64,000 nt of DNA from contig PGCO01000001.1 of assembly GCA_002786355.1 (NCBI GenBank), positions 310,001 through 374,000 on the forward strand, read 5' to 3'. The notes below the pieces were generated by a model. It did no database searches, was not told the origin of the DNA, and saw nothing but the letters and a program-made list of their open reading frames with translations. This document shows positions 9,769 through 20,565 of this stretch, in pieces (positions within the stretch are counted from its first letter, which is position 1; the number at the start of each line of letters is the position of its first letter). The position numbers and the translations under genes are program-made. This stretch comes from Sediminibacterium sp. FEMGT703S. GTDB taxonomy: Bacteria; Bacteroidota; Bacteroidia; Chitinophagales; Chitinophagaceae.

Positions 9769-11715
9769 GTGTATCAGTATTTGCTTCATCAAAAAATCAA
9801 ACAAATTTGCAACAAACAGTTACTAGATATTGCTGGGGTAGACCATGCATTCTATATTCGACTAGTTGCCAATGCCAATACTTTACAAGATTTATATAAT
9901 GCTATTTACGGCAATCAAAAAAATGCAGTGCAAGATTTTGAAGCCCTTTTGGTTTTACTCATTGAATCATACAAAGTTCGCAAGCCCGCATTTAAAAAAA
10001 GAGACCAAATAAAAGAACAAGAAGTAGCTTGGTTTACTAGTAATCAAATTACTGGCATGAGTTTGTATGTAGATCGGTTTGCGGGCAGCTTAAAAAACAT
10101 GCCAAATCAATTACCTTATTTGAAAGAATTAGGTATCAATTTTTTACACTTAATGCCACTATTTCAAAGCCCTGAAGGAGAAAGTGATGGAGGCTATGCT
10201 GTTTCTGATTTTAGAAAAATTGATCCTCGTTTTGGCACACTCAACGAGTTTAAAATATTACAAGAAAAAATGCAGGCTGCCGGCATGTACCTGATGATTG
10301 ATATTGTGTTAAATCATACATCGCATCATCATGAATGGGCACTAAAAGCGAAAGCAGGTGAGAAAGAATTTCAAGACTATTATTATATGTATGATAGTAG
10401 AGAAATTCCCGATCAATTTGATGCTTCAATGCCAGAAATTTTTCCTGAATCTTCTCCGGGTAGTTTTTCTTATGTGCCTGAATGCAACAAATGGGCAATG
10501 ACGGTTTTTCATCATTATCAGTGGGATTTGAACTATACCAACCCTGCTGTTTTCAATGCCATGCTCTCCAATATTTTCTTCTACGCTAATTTGGGGGTTG
10601 ATATTTTACGCATTGATGCTCCAGCATTTATTTGGAAGCAATTGAGAACTACATGTCAAAATTTGCCAGAAGCACATACGTTGTTGCGTTTAATTAAACA
10701 GTGTGTGCATATTGCTACTCCAGGTATGGCTTTATTGGGTGAAGCCATTGTTGCACCTAAAGAAATCATGAAATATTTTGGCACCGATGCATTCACTGCT
10801 AAAGAATGTGATGTTGCCTACAATGCCACTCAAATGGCTTTGCAATGGGACGCTTTGGCTACTGGAGATACCCGTGTAATGCTAGCTGCGCAACACGAAC
10901 TTTTACAAAAACCATTTGGCACTACTTGGATAACTTACACGCGTTGTCATGATGATATTGGTTTAGGGTATGATGATAGCATGATTGCAGCAGCTGGATT
11001 TAATGCATACGAACACAGAAAATTTTTAAAAGAATATTATTCTGGTAGTTTTCATAACTCTCCTGCTACTGGGGCTTTATTTTCGGTAAACCCTAAAACA
11101 CAAGATGCACGCATCAGCGGCAGCTTGGCTTCCCTTTGTGGACTAGAAAAAGCGATTGAGCAAAATAATCCTATGGCCATTGATACTGCAATTGCAAAAA
11201 TTATTTTAATGCAAGCGCAATCAATGTTTTTAGGGGGGATCCCCATGTTATTTTATGGAGATGAAGTTGGCTATACAAATGATTACAGTTATTTAGGAGA
11301 TCCAGGTAAAAGTTACGATAACCGTTGGATGCATCGTCCTATCATTGATTGGGACAAGATCGCATTGGTAAATGAAGAGGGCACAATTGAAAACCGAATT
11401 TATAGTGCAACGAAACAATTGATTCAACTTAGAAAATCATTGGCTGTTTTTTCTGACAGCAAAAATCTAATATGGTTAAGTCCTCACAATATTCATGTAG
11501 CAGGTTTTATCAGAACCAATGAAAATAAGCAATTGTACTGCCTATTTAATTTTAATCATAAAGTTTCTTATATAACCTGGTATTTGTTTAAAGAACATGG
11601 ATTTAAACCAAGCTATTTAAAAGATCATTGGTCTGGTAAAAAACACAAAGTAGGGTCCGATCACGAATACCTCGTAATGGAACCCTACCAGTTTGCTGTA
11701 TTTGAAATAGTTTGA
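9769..11715 (+). CDS. Amylosucrase-like GH13 enzyme
   Basis: GTG start 12 nt after the kinase stop; LMPLFQSPEGESDGGYAVSDFRKIDPRFG, MIDIVLNHTSHHHEWA, FHHYQWDLNYTNP, GVDILRIDAPAFIWKQL, TYTRCHDDIG. Confidence 0.88.
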   Translation: MYQYLLHQKIKQICNKQLLDIAGVDHAFYIRLVANANTLQDLYNAIYGNQKNAVQDFEALLVLLIESYKVRKPAFKKRDQIKEQEVAWFTSNQITGMSLYVDRFAGSLKNMPNQLPYLKELGINFLHLMPLFQSPEGESDGGYAVSDFRKIDPRFGTLNEFKILQEKMQAAGMYLMIDIVLNHTSHHHEWALKAKAGEKEFQDYYYMYDSREIPDQFDASMPEIFPESSPGSFSYVPECNKWAMTVFHHYQWDLNYTNPAVFNAMLSNIFFYANLGVDILRIDAPAFIWKQLRTTCQNLPEAHTLLRLIKQCVHIATPGMALLGEAIVAPKEIMKYFGTDAFTAKECDVAYNATQMALQWDALATGDTRVMLAAQHELLQKPFGTTWITYTRCHDDIGLGYDDSMIAAAGFNAYEHRKFLKEYYSGSFHNSPATGALFSVNPKTQDARISGSLASLCGLEKAIEQNNPMAIDTAIAKIILMQAQSMFLGGIPMLFYGDEVGYTNDYSYLGDPGKSYDNRWMHRPIIDWDKIALVNEEGTIENRIYSATKQLIQLRKSLAVFSDSKNLIWLSPHNIHVAGFIRTNENKQLYCLFNFNHKVSYITWYLFKEHGFKPSYLKDHWSGKKHKVGSDHEYLVMEPYQFAVFEIV

Positions 11716-11720
11716 TTTAT

Positions 11721-13265
11721 TTAATTGGCTCCGTCGCTTTGAGCTCTGTTGATGGCAAAATTGCCGACTTTAACTCCTTGTGCCAAGCCAACTTCACAAT
11801 CGGATCTGTAATGAATGGCCCCATATATTCTAGACTCTGATGCTTCTTTAGCCATTCCATTATATGCAGCAGCTCTCGCTGGCACAATATGGCCAAGGAT
11901 GGTAGCAGCTGCGCCGCTAAATGTAGAATGTCCAGATGTATATGCTGGAAAATTAGGTAAACCAGTTTGTGTTTTAATGGATGGATCTACCTGTGTTGGT
12001 CTTGGATTAAAATAAAAAGTTTTTGTATCCCAGCATGTGATGGCTGCATCCATTCCCGCCATATTTAAAAGCGCTAAATTCCTTGCCCATCTCACTTCAC
12101 TAAAACGTAGTTTTACAAAATCATCAGCAGCAATAGCATTCCAATGACCTGGCGGGGTATAAGTGCCAACACCATCTGCCCAAAAATGAACAATCGCAAT
12201 TTGTTGTCTCGTTGCATTTTTAGCATAATATCTTACTTCTTCTAACTCCTCTTTAAACTTTTGTGATTTAACTGATGGTGGCGCAATAGGTCTTATTGCT
12301 ATGGTAGTTAATGAATCAAATAAGAATGGTTTCACTTTACCAAAAAATGGCAACATGGGAGGACGTTTTGGAAGCTCTTGACTGATCCATGGTATTTCTC
12401 CCGTTGCAGCAGTTTGTGTTTCTAATTCCGCCCATTGTGCAGGTGTGCCAATTGCTCTAGACATATTATCGGTTGCAGCTCTTGCTATGACTTTTGCAGC
12501 AACTTGTCTAGCTATTTGAACACCCGCTTCAATATCAGATCTGGTGTTCATGCCCGCCATAATTCTTGAAAGCATATGCTCATCTGCTTTTTGTTGTATA
12601 TAAGCAATATCTGCTGGGAATAATAGCTTGAGCATTTCTACACTTACTGCTGCAACTACAGCATCTTCACTAGGATAAGAAGGCAAATTAGTAGCAGGCA
12701 CTAATGGTTTTATATTGGTATCCACCGTATGAGGTGCCGCTCGATTATAGAGTCTTTTATAATAGAACGCTGCAACTAATGCATCATATTGAGCAACACT
12801 AACATAAGCATAAGCTCTTGCCGCATAAGGTGGATTGGCAAAAGGAAATTCTGGATAGCCAAACGGATTGGCTGCAGAAGGTACTGGATATGTACCATCA
12901 GGATTATTAACTGGAGGCAAATTTCTTTTTGCCACTAATTCACGTAAGATTTCGTTCCACCTTAACACAGCGCCTGCACTCCAATACTGAATACTGGCTC
13001 TTTGTTCGGCAGTAAGTGTTGCTTGAAATCCTTTTATTTCTGTAAGTTCTCTATTATAAACAGCTATACTAGTTGATGTTGGGGCAGCCAAAGGAAATTC
13101 GTTAGCAGCATTTAAAACCACTGGCTTCCAGTCGCCTGCATTGGCATCTATATTGGTTGGATTCAAGGGTTCATACATGGTATGCCTTTCTTCAATCGTT
13201 CGTTTGCATCCAACCACAACCGATGCAAAAAACAGGATAAACAAAAGGATATTATTATTTTTCAT
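11721..13265 (-). CDS. PAP2 / vanadium-dependent haloperoxidase-like lipoprotein
   Basis: Lipobox-like SVVVGC; KTFYFNPRP (KX6RP), YTSGHSTFSGAAA, SRIYGAIHYRSD (RX5HX3D). Confidence 0.85.
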   Translation of the reverse strand: MKNNNILLFILFFASVVVGCKRTIEERHTMYEPLNPTNIDANAGDWKPVVLNAANEFPLAAPTSTSIAVYNRELTEIKGFQATLTAEQRASIQYWSAGAVLRWNEILRELVAKRNLPPVNNPDGTYPVPSAANPFGYPEFPFANPPYAARAYAYVSVAQYDALVAAFYYKRLYNRAAPHTVDTNIKPLVPATNLPSYPSEDAVVAAVSVEMLKLLFPADIAYIQQKADEHMLSRIMAGMNTRSDIEAGVQIARQVAAKVIARAATDNMSRAIGTPAQWAELETQTAATGEIPWISQELPKRPPMLPFFGKVKPFLFDSLTTIAIRPIAPPSVKSQKFKEELEEVRYYAKNATRQQIAIVHFWADGVGTYTPPGHWNAIAADDFVKLRFSEVRWARNLALLNMAGMDAAITCWDTKTFYFNPRPTQVDPSIKTQTGLPNFPAYTSGHSTFSGAAATILGHIVPARAAAYNGMAKEASESRIYGAIHYRSDCEVGLAQGVKVGNFAINRAQSDGAN

Positions 13266-14214
13266 CTGAATCAGTTTTGTTGTTAGAAGATCTGGTGAAG
13301 TCTAAAATATAAAAGACACCAGCGTTGATGGAAGTGGCTTGACCCATATTTCTTCCTGCTACTGTATACATAGCATTACCAACTGCCGACAAACCTTCTA
13401 CCTTTCCAAAATTGTACTTGAAACCCAACCCAATTCTAGTGGCATTCATTTGATTGCTTAAAAAGGGCATATTATTTCTAGAGATATCAAAACCGCCATT
13501 TGTCTGCATAATGTCTACAATGGCTTCGGCATAACCTTTTCCACTTCTGTATCCAGTACGAAAATTAAAATTGGCCATATTGGGCATTTCTACCTGATCG
13601 GTATAATGCATCCTTGTTGTGTAATAGGCAGTTCGATCTATAGTAACATTACTACGAGAAAAAAATGCTGCAGATGCTGTGGTGAAAAAATTACCCAATT
13701 GATAATCAGCCATCAATCTTGCCATTACATTTTTAGATCCCAGACCAATGGAAAGTGGCAAATAATCCTTCACATAATTGGTTAGTGGCATTGAATAAGA
13801 CCCTAATGCATACACAGCAAAATCTGCTTTTCCAATGGTTGTTTCAATGGGCATCCATTTTAAAGTAAGGGTTAAATCTTGTATTCCTTGACGATTTATT
13901 AGTGTACCTGCAGATGCAGAATTAGAGATATATGGCACAGAAAACAACAAATTCAAATTGTCTTTAATGCCATAGTTCCCCATAATACCAATCATTTGAG
14001 AACTTACTGTTCCTAAATTTTGATTGTCGCGTTTTAGCGTTCCTTCCCAATAATTTTTCCAAGAACTATTCCCATACATAAAACCTGTACAGAAATTATT
14101 CTTAGCCATCATCAACGCATCCATATCTGTTTGTGCGTGCAAATAAATAGTCATTACTACAAAAGCAGTAGACATGGCAATCCTCTTTAAGGCTTGCCCA
14201 AATATATTTTTCAT
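13255..14214 (-). CDS. Outer-membrane beta-barrel (transporter-like) protein
   Basis: Signal peptide; alternating amphipathic strands, MMAKNNFCTGFMYGNSSWKNYWEGTLKRDNQNLG...; 11-nt overlap with the downstream PAP2 gene. Confidence 0.6.
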   Translation of the reverse strand: MKNIFGQALKRIAMSTAFVVMTIYLHAQTDMDALMMAKNNFCTGFMYGNSSWKNYWEGTLKRDNQNLGTVSSQMIGIMGNYGIKDNLNLLFSVPYISNSASAGTLINRQGIQDLTLTLKWMPIETTIGKADFAVYALGSYSMPLTNYVKDYLPLSIGLGSKNVMARLMADYQLGNFFTTASAAFFSRSNVTIDRTAYYTTRMHYTDQVEMPNMANFNFRTGYRSGKGYAEAIVDIMQTNGGFDISRNNMPFLSNQMNATRIGLGFKYNFGKVEGLSAVGNAMYTVAGRNMGQATSINAGVFYILDFTRSSNNKTDSDEK

Positions 14215-14248
14215 GAATGATTTCTGTTAAGAAATAAATAAATGATAG

Positions 14249-15577
14249 TTACTTTTTCATCTTCAGTTTGGTCGCAATATGCTTACCAACTTTTTGTCCT
14301 ATATCAGTACTGATGATACAAGAATTGTGAAAATGTAATCCACCGTAAAATCTGGCCCAATTGTTTTCGTCAGCTGCGTGCCTGAAAGATTTGAAACTTC
14401 TATTGGCAATACCAAATTCTAATTCTGTTGAATCTGTATAAGCGAAATTGTCTCCATATACACTTGTCAATGCTTCTGCTGCTGCAGAAGAAATAGTTGA
14501 ATGTCCGCAAGTATATTCTGGAAATGCAGGTGTTTGCAAATAGGGTCTCCAGTTGATATCAATGTATTGATTAATCACTGTTTCCGGACGCACTGTATTG
14601 TATTTAAACTTAACATACCAGCATTGAATAAATGCATCAAATAAAGCAATTGCTGTTTTAGTGGTTGCGTAAATGGTTTCTGCGTAGTCACTATTAGCTT
14701 GCTTTGCTGCAATACCCACTACGCTCATCCAATGTCCTGGAGGAGAAAACTTTTTACTTCCAAACATTACATGCCCCGTAACATTCATCTTAAATGGATT
14801 ATCATCCCAAAATTCAGCTATATGTTTTTGTTCAGGGGTTAAACTATCAATTGCATTTTTGATGGCAATTACTTCTTGATAATATTTACTGTTCTTATCC
14901 TTTATATTAAATGCAGGTGGTGGCGCGGGTTCATATATACTAGCGCTATCAATTACCATAGTTCTTATTTCCATCCAATGTGGTTCTGCTGCAGAAGCGT
15001 ACATTGGTGGGGTGGGAACCCATCTTCCTGGCTCTTTAGTGACAGTGTATTTTTCGGCCCCTCTGGTTTCTAAATAATTGTCTTTTTTGCTCCACCTGAT
15101 GATGGCTGCACTTACACTATCCGCAAGCAATTTAGAAGCTTTTTCCACCTTTGACGGAAGACCTTGTTTTCTAGCCAACTCCATAATACTGTCTGTATAA
15201 ACTTGCATGCTTCCCTCTGGAAAGGTTACTGACTCTCCTACTTTAGCATAAGCCAATAATGCAGCTAATTTCCAATCGGTATCAGGTGAAGAAGCAGGTA
15301 GTTTTAGTTCGGGCAGCCCGTTCAATTGTCCGCCTAAAGAATGGTATTGGCTAGCATTACTTGCCGCCATTACTTCATAAGCTGCAATTGCCGCATACGC
15401 ATAATTTCGAGATGCTACCATGGGTGGAAAATTATTTCCCATAACCACTGTATTCAACTCATGAACGGTTTTGCTAAATAAGATTGGATTGTGCAAAAAG
15501 TTTTTATACTCAGTATTGTTATTGCATGAAATCAAGGCTATAATAAATAAGCCAAGCACCGCCAAGCGCTTTAACAT
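14249..15577 (-). CDS. PAP2 / vanadium-dependent haloperoxidase-like lipoprotein
   Basis: Lipobox ALISC; KFKYNTVRP, EYTCGHSTISSAAA, ARFYGGLHFHNS. Confidence 0.85.
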   Translation of the reverse strand: MLKRLAVLGLFIIALISCNNNTEYKNFLHNPILFSKTVHELNTVVMGNNFPPMVASRNYAYAAIAAYEVMAASNASQYHSLGGQLNGLPELKLPASSPDTDWKLAALLAYAKVGESVTFPEGSMQVYTDSIMELARKQGLPSKVEKASKLLADSVSAAIIRWSKKDNYLETRGAEKYTVTKEPGRWVPTPPMYASAAEPHWMEIRTMVIDSASIYEPAPPPAFNIKDKNSKYYQEVIAIKNAIDSLTPEQKHIAEFWDDNPFKMNVTGHVMFGSKKFSPPGHWMSVVGIAAKQANSDYAETIYATTKTAIALFDAFIQCWYVKFKYNTVRPETVINQYIDINWRPYLQTPAFPEYTCGHSTISSAAAEALTSVYGDNFAYTDSTELEFGIANRSFKSFRHAADENNWARFYGGLHFHNSCIISTDIGQKVGKHIATKLKMKK

Positions 15578-15624
15578 AGAAAAATAATTAAAAGTAAATA
15601 AAAGGAATGCTTAATATGCCAGCA

Positions 15625-16179
15625 TTAGGCTTGTGGCGGACGCTCTAAAAATGATGTATAATCAGCTAAATCAAGCATTGGGCTACTCAATTGAAAGGCT
15701 TTAGGAATGTCTCCATCACGAAACTGCCAGGTAAAGCAATGGTCACCTGTAAAGTCGGACAATGAGAACTTAAGTTGTGTATGCTGATTGTTAGATTGTT
15801 CGTTATTCGTATTGTTGTTAAAATTAGCCGCTAAGCTTAAGAACTGATCTCTTGCATTACGAATGCTAATCTTGTCTATATTCGGTAAACAGTATAATTC
15901 TAATGAATCCTTAAAAAATCGACGCTTTACAAAATGATAAGTCACCCCATTAATGTCAATATCACCTGTTGTACTTTCAAATACTTCAGAGTTAGGGCCA
16001 TAAGGTGTACTAGCAGCAATTTTGATATGGATTAAGTTGGCTTCGTCGTACTGATCCTGAAAAAGACTGGTTTGGAAATCTTGATCTGATTGGATTTCTA
16101 AATAACTGAGCAACAGATTATATCCACCCCAGCTAAAGAGCAGCAAACACAAGGATAATATGGTAAATCCCTTCTTCAA
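15625..16179 (-). CDS. Hypothetical protein with N-terminal signal/TM
   Basis: 184-aa ORF, hydrophobic N-terminus, no recognised family. Confidence 0.6.
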   Translation of the reverse strand: MKKGFTILSLCLLLFSWGGYNLLLSYLEIQSDQDFQTSLFQDQYDEANLIHIKIAASTPYGPNSEVFESTTGDIDINGVTYHFVKRRFFKDSLELYCLPNIDKISIRNARDQFLSLAANFNNNTNNEQSNNQHTQLKFSLSDFTGDHCFTWQFRDGDIPKAFQLSSPMLDLADYTSFLERPPQA

Positions 16180-16220
16180 CGCAATAAAAATAGTTTTAAT
16201 TTTTTACATTCAAAATATTT

Positions 16221-16228
16221 TATTTTTG
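16221..16228 (+). promoter_or_regulatory. Bacteroidota -7 box (TAnnTTTG) upstream of the 16261 gene
   Basis: TATTTTTG 33 nt upstream of ATG at 16261; no clear -33 element. Confidence 0.4.
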
Positions 16229-16260
16229 TTTCTAATCGTACCAAATTCAAAAAAAAGGTT

Positions 16261-17187
16261 ATGAAAAAAGTTTTATATATACTTGTTCCAATATTGTTTT
16301 TTGTAATCATCTCTTATTTACTCCCTACCCAAAAACCTACCACTGAAACAATATCGGTTTCAATGCCGGTAGATGCAATAACTCGGGTAGTGACTAGTCA
16401 GAAAGATTGGGCTAAATGGTTCCCAGGAACTAAAGTGAATGACAGTGTATATACCTATTACGAATCGCCTATCACTATTCATAAGGTTTTGATGAATGGC
16501 TTTAAAGGAACCATGATTAATAAGGGTGTTGAAGTAGACCTTGACTTTTCTTTTGTTGCCGATCATAACGCCAAAACCAGTTTTACTTTAAACACTGTAA
16601 TGAAGATTACTTACAATCCTTTGTTGCGTTTTAAACAGTTTCTTTCTTTAAATTCTGTTGAAAATGATTGCAAAAGATTATTATATCAAATGCAAGATTA
16701 TTTTTCGGATGTTGAAAAAGTGTACGGCTTCCCGATTGAAATGCAAAAAGTTCCCAACTCATCGTATGTTTCAGCCAAACAAACCTATGATCATGAACCA
16801 ACTACTGATGAAATTTATGCATTGATAGATGAAGCGAATGAATTTATTGATGGTGTAGAAGTGAAAATTGTAAACTACCCCATTTTAAATGTATTTAAAG
16901 AAGATTCTACTTCTTACACTGCTATGGTTGCCGTTGCTACAGAAAGAGATATTCCTTCGAGTGGAAAATTTATGCTCAAGAATATGATGCTGGGAAATAT
17001 TGTGGTTTGTGAAGTAACCGGTGATAAAAACGTTATTAAACAGTGTAATGAAGCAGTAAAAAATTATGTTCAAGACCATCGTAAAACCAGCCCTGCTATT
17101 TCTTTTGAAAGATTAATTACCAATAGAAGAACCGTTCAGGATAGTACTAAATGGAGAACTACCATTAATTACCCTGTATTTCAATAA
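16261..17187 (+). CDS. SRPBCC/GyrI-like domain protein with N-terminal TM
   Basis: VSMPVDAITRVVTSQKDWAKWFPG-like SRPBCC start and C-terminal effector-binding (GyrI)-like repeat. Confidence 0.55.
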   Translation: MKKVLYILVPILFFVIISYLLPTQKPTTETISVSMPVDAITRVVTSQKDWAKWFPGTKVNDSVYTYYESPITIHKVLMNGFKGTMINKGVEVDLDFSFVADHNAKTSFTLNTVMKITYNPLLRFKQFLSLNSVENDCKRLLYQMQDYFSDVEKVYGFPIEMQKVPNSSYVSAKQTYDHEPTTDEIYALIDEANEFIDGVEVKIVNYPILNVFKEDSTSYTAMVAVATERDIPSSGKFMLKNMMLGNIVVCEVTGDKNVIKQCNEAVKNYVQDHRKTSPAISFERLITNRRTVQDSTKWRTTINYPVFQ

Positions 17188-17221
17188 TTGAATACAATTC
17201 ATTTTAGAAGACTAATTAGTT

Positions 17222-20200
17222 TTACTTAGTCTTAAGCACTTGAAGGGCTCCGTTGTTTTTAGCTAAAATCCAACAAGTGCTATTGCCTATTTTGATAGGT
17301 GCAGCTTTGCGCACTTCACCTTCTACCAATAACTGCTCAATTAAATGAGCCTGTGATTGCCCGTTTGCAGACCATTGGAGCATTGTTCCAAAATCTGCAT
17401 CTTGTTTACCAATCTCTATATTATTGTAGCCAAAATTGCCTAATAATAGATAACTATTTACTTTTTGATCTTGAGGCTTAAAGGGAATCACAGCTCTATA
17501 ATTGGTTAATTGCGCATTAGCAGGCATTGTAACAGCTTCAAACCCTGATTTACCTTTATTCAATAAAACCATATTAGCAAATTGTGTGGCTTTAAATTGA
17601 ATGGATTTATTCAATTTTTCTTTATCAAATAATTGGTCCAATGTGGCTTTTGCAAAATCTGCTGCATAAAGAAATTTCTTTTTTAGTATCGGTAAAGATT
17701 TTTCTAACTGAACTTTACTAGCAAATGGAATTTCCTTTCCATTCAAATAATAAGTAATAATCTGTTCCGCTCTTCCATTATTATCAAAATCATTTAGATA
17801 CATAGTAACTGGCTCAGCTTCATTTGCCTTTAATCGACTGTTTAATCCAAAATTTCCTGCAATAATATCTTGACTTCCATCTCCATTAATATCTGTAATA
17901 GTAAGTGATTGCCACCAACCGTTTTGATTTAAAATTGTCTGTTTAGTATAAGTTAGGTCTTTCTTAAAATACGCATCAATTGTTCCCCAAGCACTGCTTA
18001 ATAAGAGGTCATTTTTTCCATCTTTATTTAAATCTACAAAATGGGCATCTGTTACCATACCAGGATTCATCAGCGCTTTCGAATAGTTACTTGTTACATC
18101 GCTAAATTTCCCTTTGCCATCATTTTGCAATAAATAACTTCTTGGAACTATGCCGTGTTTCCATGGTTCTACTCTTCCTGCAATAAATAAATCAATATGT
18201 CCATCTCCATTAATATCATCTGCTATAATCTTACTTTGTGTGGCATATACGGCTGTAAATGCATCCGATTTTTTAGCCAGATTCCCTTTACCATCATTTA
18301 AATATAATAAAGGCAATAGGTGCGGGTCTTCACCGTAATATTCATTTCCCCCATTCGCAATCACTAAATCTTTTGCTCCATCTTTATTGACGTCTACCCA
18401 AATAGCGTCTGTATTCTCCCACATAGAATCTAACAATAATGCGGGCTGTGGTATAGGCTTAAATATTCCATTTTTATTTTGAACATACACCGCATTATGA
18501 AATGATTTTGAAGCGCCTACAAAAACATCTTCTAATCCATCTCCATTGATATCCGCAATAGCTAATGCTGGGCCTTCGGCCGAAACCATATATGGTATCA
18601 GTGGTTCTCTATCAAACTCGTTAAATGGATTTTCTTTATGCAAATAATTGAGATGTGTTGCAAGGGTAATATCCTCAAAATAAGAAGGAGCCTGCTTTTG
18701 TTGTTGAGTTGCATTTGTTTCAAAACGGTATTTAGGTAGCCCGCTTTGATAAATAATTTTTTGAGTGTTACCCGCTTTCAACTGAATACGTTGAAAACTT
18801 TGATCAGGCCAAATAAGTAAAACTGAATCTGGCTTTATTTGATTCAACCCAACCATTAAAGGAATTTGCATACTCGATAAAAAACCATGAACTGGAAATT
18901 GTTCTTGCGTATACACTTGGTCTTTTGCATAAACCAACAGCTTTGCTCCAACCGCAAAACGATTTTGTGGTGATCCTTCTAGAACGATTTTTGCATAATT
19001 ATTTGCAGTACTATCCTTATTGGTATTGTTCTGGTAAACCAGCACGGGATCATTAATATTATTTACTACAATATCTAAATCTCCATCGTTGTCTAAGTCT
19101 GCATATACTGCACCATTAGAAAAACTGTTTGGATTGTTTTCAATATGATCACTAATATTATTAAAACTGAATGCCCCTTTATTTAAGAAAAATTGATTCG
19201 GTATTTTAATTTCAGGAAACTGATTTATCAAGGTCAAGTCTTTGCTTTCTAAACTATTGTTTTTTAGTTTTTCCTGCAAAGCTTCACCAGAAACAAAATT
19301 GATATAATCAATATCGTTCATTCTTTTTGGTATACCGTTCGAAACAAATAAGTCTTTATTACCATCGTTATTAAAATCCATCCACAACGATGCCCAACTC
19401 CAATCGGTGGCATGAATACCTGCGTATTGCCCTACTTCACTAAAGCGATTATTGCCACGATTATATTGTAAATTATTTCTTGCATATTGATACGTATATC
19501 CAAATGCCAATTTATTCTGGAAAATATTATAATCGTCTTCAGACAACGACCTTCTGAGCATATAAGATTCATAGGGCAGCATGTCCATCGAAACAATTTC
19601 TGGGAGTCCATCATTATTTGCATCTGCGATATCTACCCCCATGGTAAATTGACTGGTATGCATGAGTTGTGTTCTTCCCTTCTCTTCAAACTGTCCTTTC
19701 TGATTATTGATATACAAATAATCATTTTCATGAAAATCATTTCCTACATAAATATCTGGCCATCCATCTAAATTGATGTCCGAAACTGCAACACCTAATC
19801 CATAGCCAATTTTAGACCCATTGATTCCAACCGTTTTGGTGATATCTGTAAATCTTCGGTTGATTTTTCCAGCTTTGCTCAGCTCGGTATCGTTGCGATA
19901 AAATTTTTGTCCTGCCAGTGAGTCAAATGTATTTTCGAAATTTTTTCTTGGGGCATAATTTCCATCATGATTCACAGAATGATTCAATAAAAATAAATCA
20001 AGATCTCCATCGCCATCATAATCTAAAAATGCAGCTTGTGTACTAAAGCCAGAAAAATCCAATCCGTATTGAGTAGCCTGATCTTCATAATGAGGTATTC
20101 CTTTTTCGTCAATTTTTGTACATACCAATAATTGATTTTTTCCCTTTAAAACTTTGTAATTGCCTACACGACAAATATAGATATCTAGCAAGCCATCATT

Positions 20201-20560
20201 GTTGATGTCAACAACCGAGACTCCAGTGCTCCATGCACTATCTGCTGGAATTCCCGCAAGTTTGGTTATATCTTCAAATTGCATTTCCCCTTTATTCAAA
20301 AAAAGGCGATTAGATTGCTGATTGGCTGCAAAAAATAAATCTACTTTCCCATCCTTGTTGAAGTCTCCCGCTCCTACTCCTGCACCATTGTAATAATACA
20401 TGTAAGAGAATAGATTAAAGTCGGTTGTTGGGATTAACGTATTGGTAAAATTTAATCCCGTTTTAGTTGATTCAATTGGCGTAAACAAACTGTCTTCCTG
20501 TTTACTTTTACAAGAAACCAGTACGACCAGCAATAAAATATAACAATTCAAATGCTTCAT
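17222..20560 (-). CDS. VCBS/FG-GAP repeat lipoprotein with ASPIC/UnbV domain
   Basis: Lipobox VLVSC; about a dozen DxNxDGxxD loops (DFNKDGKVDLFF, DINNDGLLDIYI, DYDGDGDLDLFL...); ASPIC-like SPQNRFAVGAKLLVY. Confidence 0.9.
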   Translation of the reverse strand: MKHLNCYILLLVVLVSCKSKQEDSLFTPIESTKTGLNFTNTLIPTTDFNLFSYMYYYNGAGVGAGDFNKDGKVDLFFAANQQSNRLFLNKGEMQFEDITKLAGIPADSAWSTGVSVVDINNDGLLDIYICRVGNYKVLKGKNQLLVCTKIDEKGIPHYEDQATQYGLDFSGFSTQAAFLDYDGDGDLDLFLLNHSVNHDGNYAPRKNFENTFDSLAGQKFYRNDTELSKAGKINRRFTDITKTVGINGSKIGYGLGVAVSDINLDGWPDIYVGNDFHENDYLYINNQKGQFEEKGRTQLMHTSQFTMGVDIADANNDGLPEIVSMDMLPYESYMLRRSLSEDDYNIFQNKLAFGYTYQYARNNLQYNRGNNRFSEVGQYAGIHATDWSWASLWMDFNNDGNKDLFVSNGIPKRMNDIDYINFVSGEALQEKLKNNSLESKDLTLINQFPEIKIPNQFFLNKGAFSFNNISDHIENNPNSFSNGAVYADLDNDGDLDIVVNNINDPVLVYQNNTNKDSTANNYAKIVLEGSPQNRFAVGAKLLVYAKDQVYTQEQFPVHGFLSSMQIPLMVGLNQIKPDSVLLIWPDQSFQRIQLKAGNTQKIIYQSGLPKYRFETNATQQQKQAPSYFEDITLATHLNYLHKENPFNEFDREPLIPYMVSAEGPALAIADINGDGLEDVFVGASKSFHNAVYVQNKNGIFKPIPQPALLLDSMWENTDAIWVDVNKDGAKDLVIANGGNEYYGEDPHLLPLLYLNDGKGNLAKKSDAFTAVYATQSKIIADDINGDGHIDLFIAGRVEPWKHGIVPRSYLLQNDGKGKFSDVTSNYSKALMNPGMVTDAHFVDLNKDGKNDLLLSSAWGTIDAYFKKDLTYTKQTILNQNGWWQSLTITDINGDGSQDIIAGNFGLNSRLKANEAEPVTMYLNDFDNNGRAEQIITYYLNGKEIPFASKVQLEKSLPILKKKFLYAADFAKATLDQLFDKEKLNKSIQFKATQFANMVLLNKGKSGFEAVTMPANAQLTNYRAVIPFKPQDQKVNSYLLLGNFGYNNIEIGKQDADFGTMLQWSANGQSQAHLIEQLLVEGEVRKAAPIKIGNSTCWILAKNNGALQVLKTK

Positions 20561-20565
20561 AGTCC

